From NCBI GenBank assembly GCA_946811185.2, contig OX328107.1, forward strand, positions 39,023,860 to 39,087,859: DNA of 64,000 nucleotides. The letters run 5' to 3'. This DNA is from Hippopus hippopus (Eukaryota > Mollusca > Bivalvia > Cardiida > Cardiidae). Both the position numbers and the translations under genes were made by a program. Under the pieces are notes generated by a model. The model was given only the letters and a program-made list of their open reading frames with translations, was not told where the DNA came from and ran no database searches. Below are positions 29,513 to 39,048 of this stretch, piece after piece; the first letter of the stretch is position 1; each line of letters begins with the position of its first letter.

Positions 29513-29675
29513 ATTGGACAACATTAATTTGGAGCCAAAACAGCATGAAACGCCGACGCGGGAAAAATATAGGAGAAAATGACGTCATGGGTCAACTAGT
29601 TCAATCCGTCTGAAAAGCTATAAAACCCAGCGTTATTTTCCCGCACATCATTCATTCTCTTCAAGTCGTTAAGAA
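29513..29675 (+). promoter_or_regulatory. Type-A promoter of the 76-residue gene
   Basis: An ATTGG (reverse CCAAT) box is at 29513-29517, a perfect TGACGTCA CRE at 29580-29587 and a TATAAAA box at 29619-29625, followed by CCCAGCGTTATTTTC, which probably contains the start site. The ATG is about 50 bp downstream of TATA. Confidence 0.65.
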
Positions 29676-29906
29676 ATGGAGTGCGCATTGAGGGATATGA
29701 CTTTTTCGGAACTCGCCCAGCTGGCATCCAAAGAAAAAAAGAAGGAGAAAAAAGAGTTCACAGTACCAGCTACTGAAGATTGGAACGATGACGATGAGCC
29801 ACCGTTCTCGTTGGAGTTCAATTTGGATGCTCAGGAACTAAAGAGGCTAAAGAGGCGGGCAGCAAGTAGCTGCCCAGCCTGCAGAAATGTTGGAGGTTGT
29901 GCTTAA
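29676..29906 (+). CDS. Small acidic protein with basic segment and CPxC tail (right copy)
   Basis: A 76-residue protein of unknown function. Residues 16-30 are lysine-rich (KEKKKEKKE), residues 36-44 acidic (WNDDDEPP), then comes a basic helix (LKRLKRRAA) and a cysteine-containing C-terminus (SSCPACRNVGGCA). The tail resembles that of the 101-residue protein (CPICQ...GCCH), so the two may share a thiol- or zinc-dependent partner. A full CCAAT/CRE/TATA promoter lies 50-160 bp upstream and the stop is followed within 20 bp by hairpins. No family is recognised. Confidence 0.6.
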   Translation: MECALRDMTFSELAQLASKEKKKEKKEFTVPATEDWNDDDEPPFSLEFNLDAQELKRLKRRAASSCPACRNVGGCA

Positions 29907-29921
29907 AAACACAACCTCCAA

Positions 29922-30536
29922 ACCAGGTCCTTTTTTAGGACCACCCCAACAGCCCTTTTCAGGACTAACCATCTACCACGGAAGATCTACCTTTCTTCAA
30001 ATTGTCAGACGTAAGTTCTATCTTTTCTTCAAATTGTCATTTCTTCAAATTGTCAGACGAAAGTTCTACCTTCAAGCTGTCAGACGAAAGTTCTATCTTC
30101 AAGTTGTCATTTCTTCAAATTGTCACAGCTCTTTTCAGAGCTAACCCAACAGTCCTTTTCAGGACTAACCATCTACCACGAAAGATCTATCTTCAAGATG
30201 TCAGACGAAAGATCTATCTTCAAGCTGTCAGACGAAAGTTCTATCTTCAAATTGTCATTTCTTCAAATTGTCACAGCTCTTTTCAGAGCTAACCCAACAG
30301 TCCTTTTCAGGGCTAACCATTACCACGAAAGATCTATCTTCAAGATGCCAGACGAAAGTTCTATCTTCAAGCTGTCAGACGAAAGTTCTATCTTCAAGTT
30401 GTCATTTCTTCAAATTGTCACAGCTCTTTTCAGAGCTAACTCAACAGTCCTTTTCAGGACTAACCATCTACCACGAAAGTTCTATCTTTCTTCAAATTGT
30501 CATTTCTTCAAATTGTCAAACTTCTTTCTTTTAGAA
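29922..30536 (+). repeat. Array of histone-like stem-loops and ACGAAAG boxes (right arm)
   Basis: Mirror of the left-arm hairpin array, directly downstream of the 76-residue gene. Four hairpin clusters are visible, each followed by one to three ACGAAAG(A/T)TCTATCTTC boxes. The box is itself a weak inverted repeat (GAAAGAT...ATCTTTC type). Confidence 0.85.
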
Positions 30537-30597
30537 GAGTTGCACTCCAAAAGAGTTACACTCCAGAGAGTTACACTGCAAAGAGCAAAAAAAACTC

Positions 30598-31556
30598 AGA
30601 AAAAGACTAAGTCCAACCCAGTGCTCAGTCTTTTAGAGAAAAAATATTCATACGTGAAGAAAAAACTAACTCCAACTCAATGGTCAGGCTTTTAGAAAAG
30701 AGAAATCATTCATAGAGATGTAGAAAAAAGTCTAAGTCCAACTCAATGTCCAGACATTTAGAAAGAAAATTCATTCATAGATACAGAAAAAAGTCTAAGT
30801 CCAACTCAGTGCTCAGACATTTAGAAAGAGAAATCATTCATAGGGTAAAAAAAGTCTAAGTCCTACACACCGCCCAGCCTTTTAGAAAGAAAATCATTCA
30901 TAGGGTAAAAAAAGTCTAAGTTCAACGCAATGGTTAGGCATTTAAAAAGAGAATTCATTCATAGAATGAAAAAAGCTAAGTCCAACTCAGTGATATAGGG
31001 ACAAATTCCTTTTAGAAAAGAGAAATCATTCATAGAGATGCAGAAAAAAGTCTAAGTCCAACTCAATGGTCAGGCTTTTAGAGAGAAACCACTTAAAGGG
31101 CAAGTAGTGGATAGAAGTAAACAATAAAGCAATCCTAATAGCATATGGGTAAAAAACTAAGTCCAACTCAGCGCTCAGTCTTTTAGAGAAATTCATTCAT
31201 AGAATGAAAAAAGTCTAAGTCCAACTCAATGTTCAGACATTTAGAAAGAGAAATCATCCATAATTGCAGAAAAAGACTAAGTCCAACTCAGTGATCAGGC
31301 ATTTAGAAAGAGAGAAAATCATTCATAGGGGGAAAAAAACTAAGTCAAACTCAATGTCCAGGCATTTAGAAAGAGAAAAAATCATCCATAGGGTGAAAAA
31401 ACTAAGTCCAACTCAGTGATCAGGCATTTAGAAAGAAAAATCATACATAGGTGAAGAAAAAACTAAGTCCAACTCAATGCTCAGGCTTTTAGAAAGAGAG
31501 AAAATCATTCATAGGGTGAAAAAAAACTAGGTCCAACTCAGTGATCAGGCTTACCC
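30598..31556. repeat. Outer tandem array, about 15 units (right arm)
   Basis: Reverse-complement counterpart of the left outer array with about 15 units (CTAAGTCCAACTCA core). The loss or gain of about ten units between otherwise near-identical arms shows that the arrays change faster than the genes. Confidence 0.85.
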
Positions 31557-31559
31557 TTT

Positions 31560-31785
31560 ACTTTCCCTTAACTTTCACTTTTTTTGCAGAAAAATTCCAC
31601 TCAGGGTAGTCTCTTTGGGTGGTTTTATCCCCAGAGTGACACCCAAGATGCTCCCCCCTTTTGCCTTTTTTTGCAGAAAAATCCACTCAGGGTAGGCAGA
31701 ATAGGGATTATAAAAAATGCAACTTCTTTCAGGGTAGGCAGAATAGGGATAAACTCTCTGTAGGGTAGGCAACGTAGGGCTCTCA
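31560..31785. repeat. Subterminal CCCTATTCTGCCTACCCTGA repeats, right
   Basis: The mirror copy of the left subterminal repeat block, essentially unchanged. Confidence 0.6.
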
Positions 31786-31786
31786 G

Positions 31787-31828
31787 GGAGGGTCGAATAC
31801 GGATCCGTCAGATCCGGTGCGACCCTCC
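31787..31828. repeat. Subterminal hairpin, right end
   Basis: The mirror copy of the left terminal hairpin, one base shorter near its outer stem. It ends 9 bp from the element tip. Confidence 0.7.
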
Positions 31829-31837
31829 TATACTACT

Positions 31838-31843
31838 AATATT
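31838..31843. repeat. Target-site duplication, right (AATATT)
   Basis: This is the partner of the left duplication. It follows the terminal TATACTACT directly, and beyond it the two host flanks no longer match. Confidence 0.8.
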
Positions 31844-32478
31844 CATTACCTCTCAGGTCCATAACTTCACACGTCCCACGAACTTGTAACCTCACAAGTC
31901 CCCCTCAACGCACACACCTTACCTCACATCGTTCACACGGAAGGTGCCAGCATTTTCACCTTTACCGAAATGATTCCAAAGATTTAATAATAGGGGTACG
32001 AATTGTCGGGATTAATAGCTTAAGTATTAACTAAGGTAAGCATACCTTCTTCCTTTGTACTCCAAGTTATAACTATTTGTCAACACATTTTACTGATAAT
32101 GATAATAATAATAATAAGATTAATTAACAACCATATAAATAAATATAAATAAATAAACAAACAAATAAATAAATGAATAATATGAAAGAAAAGCATCACA
32201 TATATATATATTGCAAAAATTATGGATTCATAAAACACAAAAAAGTCGAATGTTTAACAAGTGCAATAAAAAAAAAAAAACCGAGCTTTTTAAGGACGGC
32301 ACAGATCAAGATCAGACTACATAGACTGTTCAGTCTGTCCTGGGATCTATATCGTCCGCTTATTCAATAAATCCTAAAGCATACAGACAAAATTTCTGAA
32401 TTTCGGTGGATTTAATTTTCAGCCGTTGAAAAGGGTAGAGGTCAAATACTTGGCGTGGGGAAAGACTTCTTGCAAAGT

Positions 32479-32509
<31 letters not shown>

Positions 32510-32717
32510 ATAAACAAAGAACAACACCAACAACCACAAAAACATAAGCCATCTTACTTGAAAGAAACGTGAAGAGTACAAATCTAAACGCAGCAATTCC
32601 TCGCATTTTTGCTTGCCCTAGCACCTTGAAAGTTCAGAATATTGCTCCAGATGTCGTCGAACAAACTTCACCGTATCCCCGGAAAAAAACAATTAGCCCA
32701 TTGTTTAAATATTTTGC
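31844..32717. other. Host flank right of the virus-like element
   Basis: Presumed intron sequence upstream of the PAN exon. It has AATA-rich tracts (32100-32180) and the (CAT)n repeat, and no exon that I can support. Confidence 0.4.
32479..32512. repeat. (CAT)n microsatellite
   Basis: Eleven CAT/ATC units in a row. Confidence 0.9.
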
Positions 32718-32990
32718 TTAACCCTATACCACACAATCACCATTGTAACGGCCCTGAAGAAGAAGCATTTTGAAAACATTGCGGGAAAAGGAGAAAATGC
32801 TGGTAACCAGCATTTTCTCCTTTTCCCACAATGTTTTTTTACTCTATGAAAGGCAAGTTCCATCATTCGAACCACATTTGATTTGTTGTCTGCAAATACT
32901 TTAAACTTGGACCAGTCTAAAATTTTGTCGTCTAGTAAAGAGTTTGAACTTGGACCAGTCTAAAATTTTGTCGTCTCGTAAAGAGTTAAC
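32718..32990. repeat. H-family fold-back MITE, full copy
   Basis: A typical full unit: AACCCTATACCACACAATC at the left, AACATTGCGGG, the GCTGGTAACCAGC-centred palindrome, and the GACAAATTTTAGA-type half ending GTAAAGAGTTAA. The ends are inverted (TTAACCCTTTACC / GGTAAAGAGTTAA), as in a MITE. No ORF. Confidence 0.75.
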
Positions 32991-33242
32991 CCGTTACCTC
33001 CTGTAACAAATTGACAGACGACATTTTTGAAAAAATATCATATCAAAACGAGGATGACCACACGAGTTTTGGTTCAATTCGTGGATACACGCACGTTAGA
33101 ATATGTGACAAAAATAAAAATTCTGCATAATGAGCAATTTCTCATTTTGCTACAACGATTTCAAAATTCCATAGCATGGAAACGAAAAATTTCGTCTACG
33201 GGAGGTTACCTGTTATGGCAAACAGGCCACTTTTCATTAAAC

Positions 33243-33453
33243 GACTGAAATTTGGACTCAACTAAATTCAAAGCATTTGCAGACGGCATAATAAATGTAG
33301 CTCAAATCATGATTCTATCTTAAATAGAGTAGGAAAAAATGTGGGAAAAGGAGAATATGCTGGTTACCAGCATTTTCTCCTTTTTACCCCGATGTTTTCA
33401 AAAGCCTTCTTCTTCAGGGTCGTTTATACTCGGAATTTTGTTGTAAAGGGCTA
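33243..33453. repeat. H-family fold-back MITE
   Basis: Inverted orientation relative to the 32.7-kb copy, ending TTGTAAAGGGCTAA. The palindrome is centred near 33363 (GCTGGTTACCAGC). Confidence 0.7.
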
Positions 33454-33761
33454 ATTTTTGTCATGATTATAACATTGCCCTGGTGGAAACAATTCCAGTA
33501 AAGTTGCATTTATCGACAGAGTAGATCAAGATCAAAGTGCACAGAAACTGTAGTCTGATTTGAGCTCTACATTGGGCCGGTAGGCTGTTTTTCTTTTTTT
33601 ATTTTACTAAGACGTCCTCAGAAGTTGGCATGATCTGCACTTAATCCTTCAGCTGCCAAATAGATGAAAACGAAAATTTCCACTCAATAGTAAAAACACA
33701 AATAGTGCGATTTAAAAATTGATTTCAGTGGGGGAAAAAACTGTATCAGACTGTGCAATGC

Positions 33762-33810
33762 CTAGATCAGACTGCACCTTATGTGCAGTCTGATCTTGAT
33801 CTACACTATC
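33762..33810. repeat. D-family palindrome (best examples across the window)
   Basis: A roughly 60-bp palindrome of the form GTAGATCAAGATCAGACTGC...GCAGTCTGATCTTGATCTAC. Further copies lie at 33517-33575, 34881-34943, 39326-39390, 39970-40022, 44910-44970, 46493-46545, 46661-46724, 49695-49745 and 59793-59886. Each is a lone hairpin without longer flanking homology. Confidence 0.65.
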
Positions 33811-33949
33811 AGGAAAAGCGCCCTGAGTCGTGCTTAGCAGCCCAAAGGTTAGATTAATATAACTGACCGAAACTTTCCATTTCACGGATTTATCGTCCTA
33901 AGAGTTTACAAAATCAATGATAAGCTCTTGCGACGTTAAGCCAACTGTT

Positions 33950-34455
33950 ATTGAGCCATGCCTTGTGAAAAGGGGCCTTAATGCATGCATCTGCACAAAG
34001 TATCGACCAATGTCAACCTGGGACTGCACAGGCTGACATGGGTCAAAACTTTTTGCATTTTTTTTTTTTTCGGTATATTTTCTGCATGTCAAAGGACTGT
34101 ACTAGTTCCAGATCCAGTCGCTTGTTAGACTAAATGGCGTGCAACACGCGAAAAGGGGCATTCGGAAATTCGCGTAAAGTGTCGTCTCGGATCAGCCTGC
34201 GCAGTCCGCGCAGGCTAATCCGAGACGGCACTTTACGACTACATTAGATTTTGTGATACAGTACACTTGCTCAAAACAGGAAATTACATAAAAACGGAAA
34301 GTATCGTTTCGGATTAGCCTGCGCGGACTGCGCAGGCTGATCCGAGACGACGCTTTACGCAAATGTCCGAATGTCCCTTTTCACGTGTTGCAAGCCAAAT
34401 GGAGTTTATGGACCCATAATCATGTGACGACTTGCTTGGTATCGTGCATTACGAA
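33950..34455. repeat. G-family copy split by a nested MITE
   Basis: G-family sequence runs from GAGCCATGCCTTGTGAAAAGGGG to AGACTAAATGG, is interrupted at 34134-34396, and resumes at AAATGGAGTTTATGGACCCATAATC. The AAATGG on both sides of the insert is its target duplication. Confidence 0.65.
34134..34396. mobile_element. Nested MITE with 30-bp inverted ends
   Basis: The ends read CGTGCAACACGCGAAAAGGG and the reverse complement of CCCTTTTCACGTGTTGCAAG. Two internal palindromes carry TCAGCCTGCGCAGTCCGCGC-type cores and CGTAAAGTGTCGTCTCGG arms. It is inserted in a G-family element with an AAATGG duplication. Confidence 0.65.
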
Positions 34456-34459
34456 GAAG

Positions 34460-34650
34460 CATTAAAGATACATCTATACTCGTTTTCAGCCAGTTTTTCA
34501 CCAATTTCTTCTTTATTTTATCAAACTATAATCATTCTTGTATCTTCATGCCAAATGATGTCCTTGACGGTTGCAAGGTTGCAAAAGAATACTACCGATA
34601 AAAAAAATGCATTTCATTTTCTAGAGGCCATAAAAAAAATCCCTTTTGTG
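34460..34650. repeat. Dispersed 'R' repeat, third copy
   Basis: Starts AAAGATACATCTATACTCG directly after ATTAAAGAC-type G-family sequence. Confidence 0.55.
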
Positions 34651-34974
34651 ACGAGCCGGCTGACATGTTTCAAAACCTTTTGCAATTGGAAAAAATTCTG
34701 CATGTAAAAGGACCATTCTCATTCCAGATCCAGTCGATTGTTAGACTAAATGGAGCTTATTGACCCATAATCATGTGTTGATATGCTTGGCATAATGCTT
34801 GGTAACATGGATATGTATTTAGCCCCCTTTTCTCAGATCAGTTTTAGACGATATAGACTCAAAATAGGAACGTTTCTGCGGACAATGTAGATCAAGATCA
34901 CTCTGCACAGAACGTGCAGTCTGATCTTTTATTTACACTGTCCCTTATTTTGTTACAATTAAATATAAAAAGTA

Positions 34975-35255
34975 CTTTTCTAATTGAGCCATGTTCTGGC
35001 AAAAGGGGTTTAAAAGGCATCTCCGTGATCCAGTATATACAAAGCAAGTCATAACGTCATTATGTATTCATAAAAATCCATTTTGTCTTACGACCGACCG
35101 AATCCTGGTTAGAATGGTCTTTTGACAAGCAGAAAATTTGCAAATAGCAAAAGGTTTCTACTCATGTAAGCCTGCGCGGACTCCGCAGGCTTACATGTTT
35201 AATACTTTTTTTTGGAAGATGTATTGAACTCTTTTCATAAAGCAGGGCTCATTCA
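34975..35255. repeat. G-family palindromic MITE
   Basis: GAGCCATGTTCTGGCAAAAGGGG to TTTTCATAAAGCAGGGCTC, with the core near 35180 (GCCTGCGCGGACTCCGCAGGC). Confidence 0.6.
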
Positions 35256-35362
35256 TTTAGAGCTTTTAGATTAGCTGATAACATATTTTATGGTGTTTAG
35301 GTCAGTGTGTAACCAGGGATTACTGTATACAGACTATATTGGCCCTTTTTCTCATACGCCTA

Positions 35363-35420
35363 CGGTGCAAGAGGTCGCAGGTTCGATTTCGGATTGGGTT
35401 GCAGTCGTCCTAATATGATT
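35363..35420 (+). repeat. Possible tRNA-like repeat fragment
   Basis: GGTCGCAGGTTCGATTTC resembles a pol III B box on the plus strand. The A-box partner is weak, so this is only a possible SINE remnant. Confidence 0.3.
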
Positions 35421-35671
35421 GATCGGTTGGTGAGCTGCCAGCTCGTTTAATAAGGGCAGTGGAGTGCCTACCTGCCTGGTGCCTTGATAAAGAGGACCAG
35501 GGTCCAAATTCACCAATCATTCTTTGTGTTCTTCTTAAGAGTTTTCTACATTTGAAAGTAACGCAACTTCTGACTGGCTTTAAACCATACGGTTTAGCCA
35601 ATCATAAGTCGTTGTTACTTTCGAAATCTAAAATTAGAAATGTTGCTGAATACGTATACATAGGAAGTAAA

Positions 35672-35880
35672 TGTCTTTACCTTTTACCAAACGACAAAAT
35701 CTTACACTGGTCCAAATTGAAAGCACATGCAGACGACAAAATGAATATTACTCCAAAATTGAAATTTGGTTTTTTTTTTTGGAAAGGTAGAAAACATTGT
35801 TGGAATAGGAGAAAATGCTGGTTACCAGCATTTTCTCCTATTCCACAATGTTTTAAAAAGTGTTCTATAGGGACGTAAAA
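35672..35880. repeat. H-family fold-back MITE
   Basis: CCTTTTACCAAACGACAAAATC opens the copy; the palindrome is centred near 35822 with the usual GGAGAAAATG arms. Confidence 0.7.
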
Positions 35881-35889
35881 AATACAGGG

Positions 35890-36125
35890 TGCGTCTCCTA
35901 CCAAGCTACAAAATCTCAGTTTGGTCCAAATTAAAGGCACTCGCAGAAGAAGAAGTGAATGTGACTCCAAAATTGAAATTTGTTTTTGAAAAGGTACAAT
36001 ACAATGTGGGAAAAGGAGAAAATGCTTGAAACCAGCATTTTTTTTTTTTTTTTTTCACAAATATTTTAAAAGGTCTTCTTCTCTTTCGGGGCATTAAAAC
36101 ATGGGATTTTGTGGTAAGGGCTTAA
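35890..36125. repeat. H-family fold-back MITE
   Basis: This copy follows the previous one directly. The palindrome's right arm has a T-run in place of CTCCTTTTC, so the hairpin is partly lost. Confidence 0.65.
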
Positions 36126-36384
36126 ATTATTTAAGTGTCTTATAAATCAGATGATTGGCTTTCCCTTGCAATATGGGGGTGCCGCAAAATAAACAAACAT
36201 TTCACCTACTTTTATAAACTGTACTTCACCCCCTTAATCAGTTTATGCCACAAACCGGATGCAACCAATACGACTGAATGCTATTCGACTAATAAGGTTC
36301 AATATTCACAAATCATGTGATATGGTATTGTAACTGCCGAGATAAAACAGACATATGTTGTTGAAAGCGCCGTTTCTTTATTTT

Positions 36385-36677
36385 TGTGTGGTGTTTAACA
36401 CTGTTTTCAACATTATTTGAGATATATCGCGACGGTCAATAATTCTACCCATGCTTCTATGTAGATTCTTTTACCAGTACTTTGCATATTTTTTTCCCTA
36501 GCCACCGGCTGCTTTCCCACGTTGAAACAAATGATCAGCTATGAGAGAGGATTGAATCCTGTCGCAATGACCTATCTTTAATCCTTTAAAAAAAATGGCC
36601 AAGCTGGGGATTCGAACCAGCGAGCCACCCCTGTTATAAAGTCCGGTACCCTATCGACTGCGCTACCGGGGCTATGC
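36385..36677 (-). mobile_element. tRNA-derived SINE, copy 1
   Basis: On the minus strand the head (36600-36677) has an A-box-like TAGCGCAGTCGATAGGG and a B box GGTTCGAATCC. The body then runs through GGATTCAATCC and AATGTTGAAAACAGTGTT. Pol III promoters inside a tRNA-like head define a SINE. The body also occurs at 46, 51 and 52 kb. Confidence 0.65.
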
Positions 36678-37044
36678 TGATAGCGGCGTAAAACACCATC
36701 TAAATAAATGCAGTTCCAAATGTCTACAACGTCATCACTAGTTGACAGATTATAATCTAATCAAGCCACCTTAACTACTACTAAGCTGGACCCTGCAGTG
36801 TCTTGCCTATGTGCACTCATACGTGAGCAGATAGACAGCAGGCATCAAACTCAGATTACCTGATTTTCAGTCCAATGACTTATCCACCGAGTCAAGCAGG
36901 ACCCAGTTCCATGCACGTCTATATGAACCAGCTATAAATTTTGCTATCCGATCTTCGTTTACCACACAATTCCCCGCCGAAAAAGACCTTTTTTGATGGA
37001 ATTATGTCAGAGGTATTGTGTTTTACATGTACACGTGACCAGTT

Positions 37045-37420
37045 TGTTATTGGTCCATAATCAAATTATACATTAAGTCCCCTTTTATCATGACACGGCA
37101 TTTCATGAAATAAAAACAAATAATGATTGTCTGTGACTTATGATAAACACTATAAATAAGAAGTTCCATAAAATTTTGTCAAGAATTTAGAGAGATATTG
37201 GTCCATAATGAAAATATACATCAAGCCCCCTTTTTCCATGAAAAGGCATTAAATCACAAAAACAAAAAGAATATCGGCGGACTATCATAAGAAACACATG
37301 ATGATGTATGAAGTTTCATCAATTTTCGTCATGGATTTTAGAAGGTATCTGTCCGGACGAACAGACGGACGGACAACGCAAAAACTATATTCCCTCCACC
37401 TTTGGCATTGGCAGGGGATA
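37045..37420. repeat. Pearl-like two-unit tandem repeat
   Basis: TGGTCCATAATCAAATTATAC recurs 148 bp later (37200), and the block ends with CAGACGGACGGACAACGC, as larger elements of this type do. Confidence 0.5.
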
Positions 37421-37610
37421 ATAAAAGTTAACAAAAACACACGTTGACTCACAGTGGCAAGAACGAAAGACACAGGACGGTGACACAGGGCCTTCAGCAA
37501 GCGAGACTAAAATTTGAAATTAAAAAATACAAATATCTTTTCTACATTTTATTCAGACATTGATTAATATAAATGTAAAAATAATAAGTATACAATAAAA
37601 CCATAAAACT

Positions 37611-39048
37611 AGAGGCCCTTGAGGGCCTGAAATCGCTCTACTGGCAGCGATTTTGCTTTTATGCTAGCATACATTATGAATTCATGATGCAAAAAGAAAA
37701 AAAAGACAAAAATGTGTTCTTGCAACTGGGCTTGAACCCACTAAGACAGCATAAGTTGGCATGGTGAACTGAACAAACAGTGAAAAAAAAAAATGAAGAG
37801 CAATTTCTCAAAACTAAATGTTTGGAATCAAGCCAAATTTGATAGGAATTCAGTATGCCTTGTATTAAACAATCCTAGCATATTTCAAATGTGGACTTTG
37901 TTGAGTATACGATACTAAGTCATCAAATGGCTGCTTTTCCTGAACGGTTTGCTAGATTTTCTTCACTTTTAATAGAGTTCAATCCCTTGATGAACCAAAC
38001 AATCTTTGCAAGTTTCAAAAGAATTGGATCAACACTGAATTTTATTGCCTGAACAAAAAGTGGAACTTTTCAACTTTGAATGGCTACTTTTCCCATACTG
38101 ATTGTCAGATTTTTTTCAAAATTTATAGGGTCCAAGCTGTTTATGATACAAAGCAACTCTGCAAGTTTCATGAAAATCCAACCACAAATGCTGACTTCAT
38201 TGCGTAAACAAGAAATGGAAATTTTCAACTTTAAATGACTACTTTTCCCATACTGAATGTCACATTTTTTTCAAAGTCAATAGGGTTCAAGCTGTTGATG
38301 AGACAAAGCAACTGTAAAAGTTTCATGAAAATCCGACCACAAATGCTGACTTCATTGCGTAAAAAAGAAATGCAAATTTTTCACATTGAAATGGCTACTT
38401 TTCCCATACTGTTTGTTGGTTATTGATGAGGCTAACAAACTCTGCAAGTTTCACAAAAATCTGATTACAAATGCAGACTTTATCATGTAAATAAGGAATG
38501 GAAATTTTTTTCTTGAAATGGCTACTTTTCCCATACTGTTTGTTGGATTTTTTTTCAAAATCAATAGGGTTGAAGCTATTGGTGAGATAAACACTCTGCA
38601 AGTTTCATGAAAATCTGACCACAAATGCAGACTTCATTGCGTAAACAAGAAATGGAAATTTTCAACTTCAAATGGCTACTTTTCCCATACTGTTTGTTGG
38701 ATTTTTTTTCAAAGTCAATAGGGTTCAAGCTATTGATGAGAAAAACAAACTCTGCAAGTTTCACGAAAATCTGACCACAAATGCAGACTTTATCGCGTAA
38801 ACAAGGAATGGAAATTTTCAACTTCAAATGGCTACTTTTCCCATACTGTTTGTTGGATTTTTTTTCAAAATCAATAGGATTCAAGCTATTGATGAGATAA
38901 ACAAACTGTGCAAGTTTCATGAAAATCTGACAACAAATGCAAATTTTATCGCGTAAACAAGAAAAAGACTAACAGACAGACGGACGGACGGATGACGGAA
39001 ACCATACCATGACATAAGCTCTGCTGGCTTTCAGCCAGTAGAGCTAAA
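37611..39048. mobile_element. Pearl/Helitron-like element with about 7 tandem units
   Basis: The left end has the hairpin GGCCCTTGAGGGCC and ATCGCTCTACTGGC. About seven units of about 155 bp follow (GGCTACTTTTCCCATACTG...GCAAGTTTCATGAAAATC...TGCGTAAACAAG). The right end is CTGGCTTTCAGCCAG, a hairpin 6 nt before CTAA. A 3' hairpin just before CTRR is a Helitron feature, and cores of about 160-bp repeats are known from bivalve pearl elements. No replicase is encoded. Confidence 0.6.

Larger units (their letters stand above)
15142..31837. mobile_element. Polinton/Maverick-like virus-derived element with giant inverted arms
   Basis: The element is about 16.7 kb. It is bounded by AATATT on both sides and its ends read AGTAGTATAGGAGGG and the reverse complement. 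Known Polintons make 6-bp duplications and have 5'-AG...CT-3' ends (AG on either strand), so the boundaries fit. The interior carries a protein-primed family B DNA polymerase fragment on the minus strand. The arms (15142-21076 and 26702-31837) are inverted copies, each with four small genes; the unique centre is 21077-26701. I see no integrase, FtsK-like ATPase, cysteine protease or capsid gene, so it is either a gutted non-autonomous derivative or a divergent lineage whose other genes I cannot recognise. It sits in a host intron 22 bp from a splice acceptor. Several of its genes are broken. Confidence 0.82.
26702..31837. repeat. Right inverted arm of the Polinton-like element
   Basis: This 5.1-kb arm mirrors the left one and its genes are on the plus strand. 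It begins abruptly at 26702, where the last hairpin of an internal array meets a fragment of the 217-residue ORF. That junction suggests the arm arose by inverted duplication of the left end rather than being ancestral. Confidence 0.9.

Noticed and set aside
36600..36677. tRNA gene on the minus strand
   Set aside because: A and B boxes are present, but it is joined to a repeated body found at four loci, so it is a SINE head.
37285..37500. Candidate last tetraspanin exon
   Set aside because: A donor-like GTGAGT exists but the peptide has no TM4 or tail character, and the frame overlaps repeat DNA.
38395..38920. ORFs of 68 and 114 codons
   Set aside because: They fall within the 155-bp tandem repeat and repeat the same peptide.
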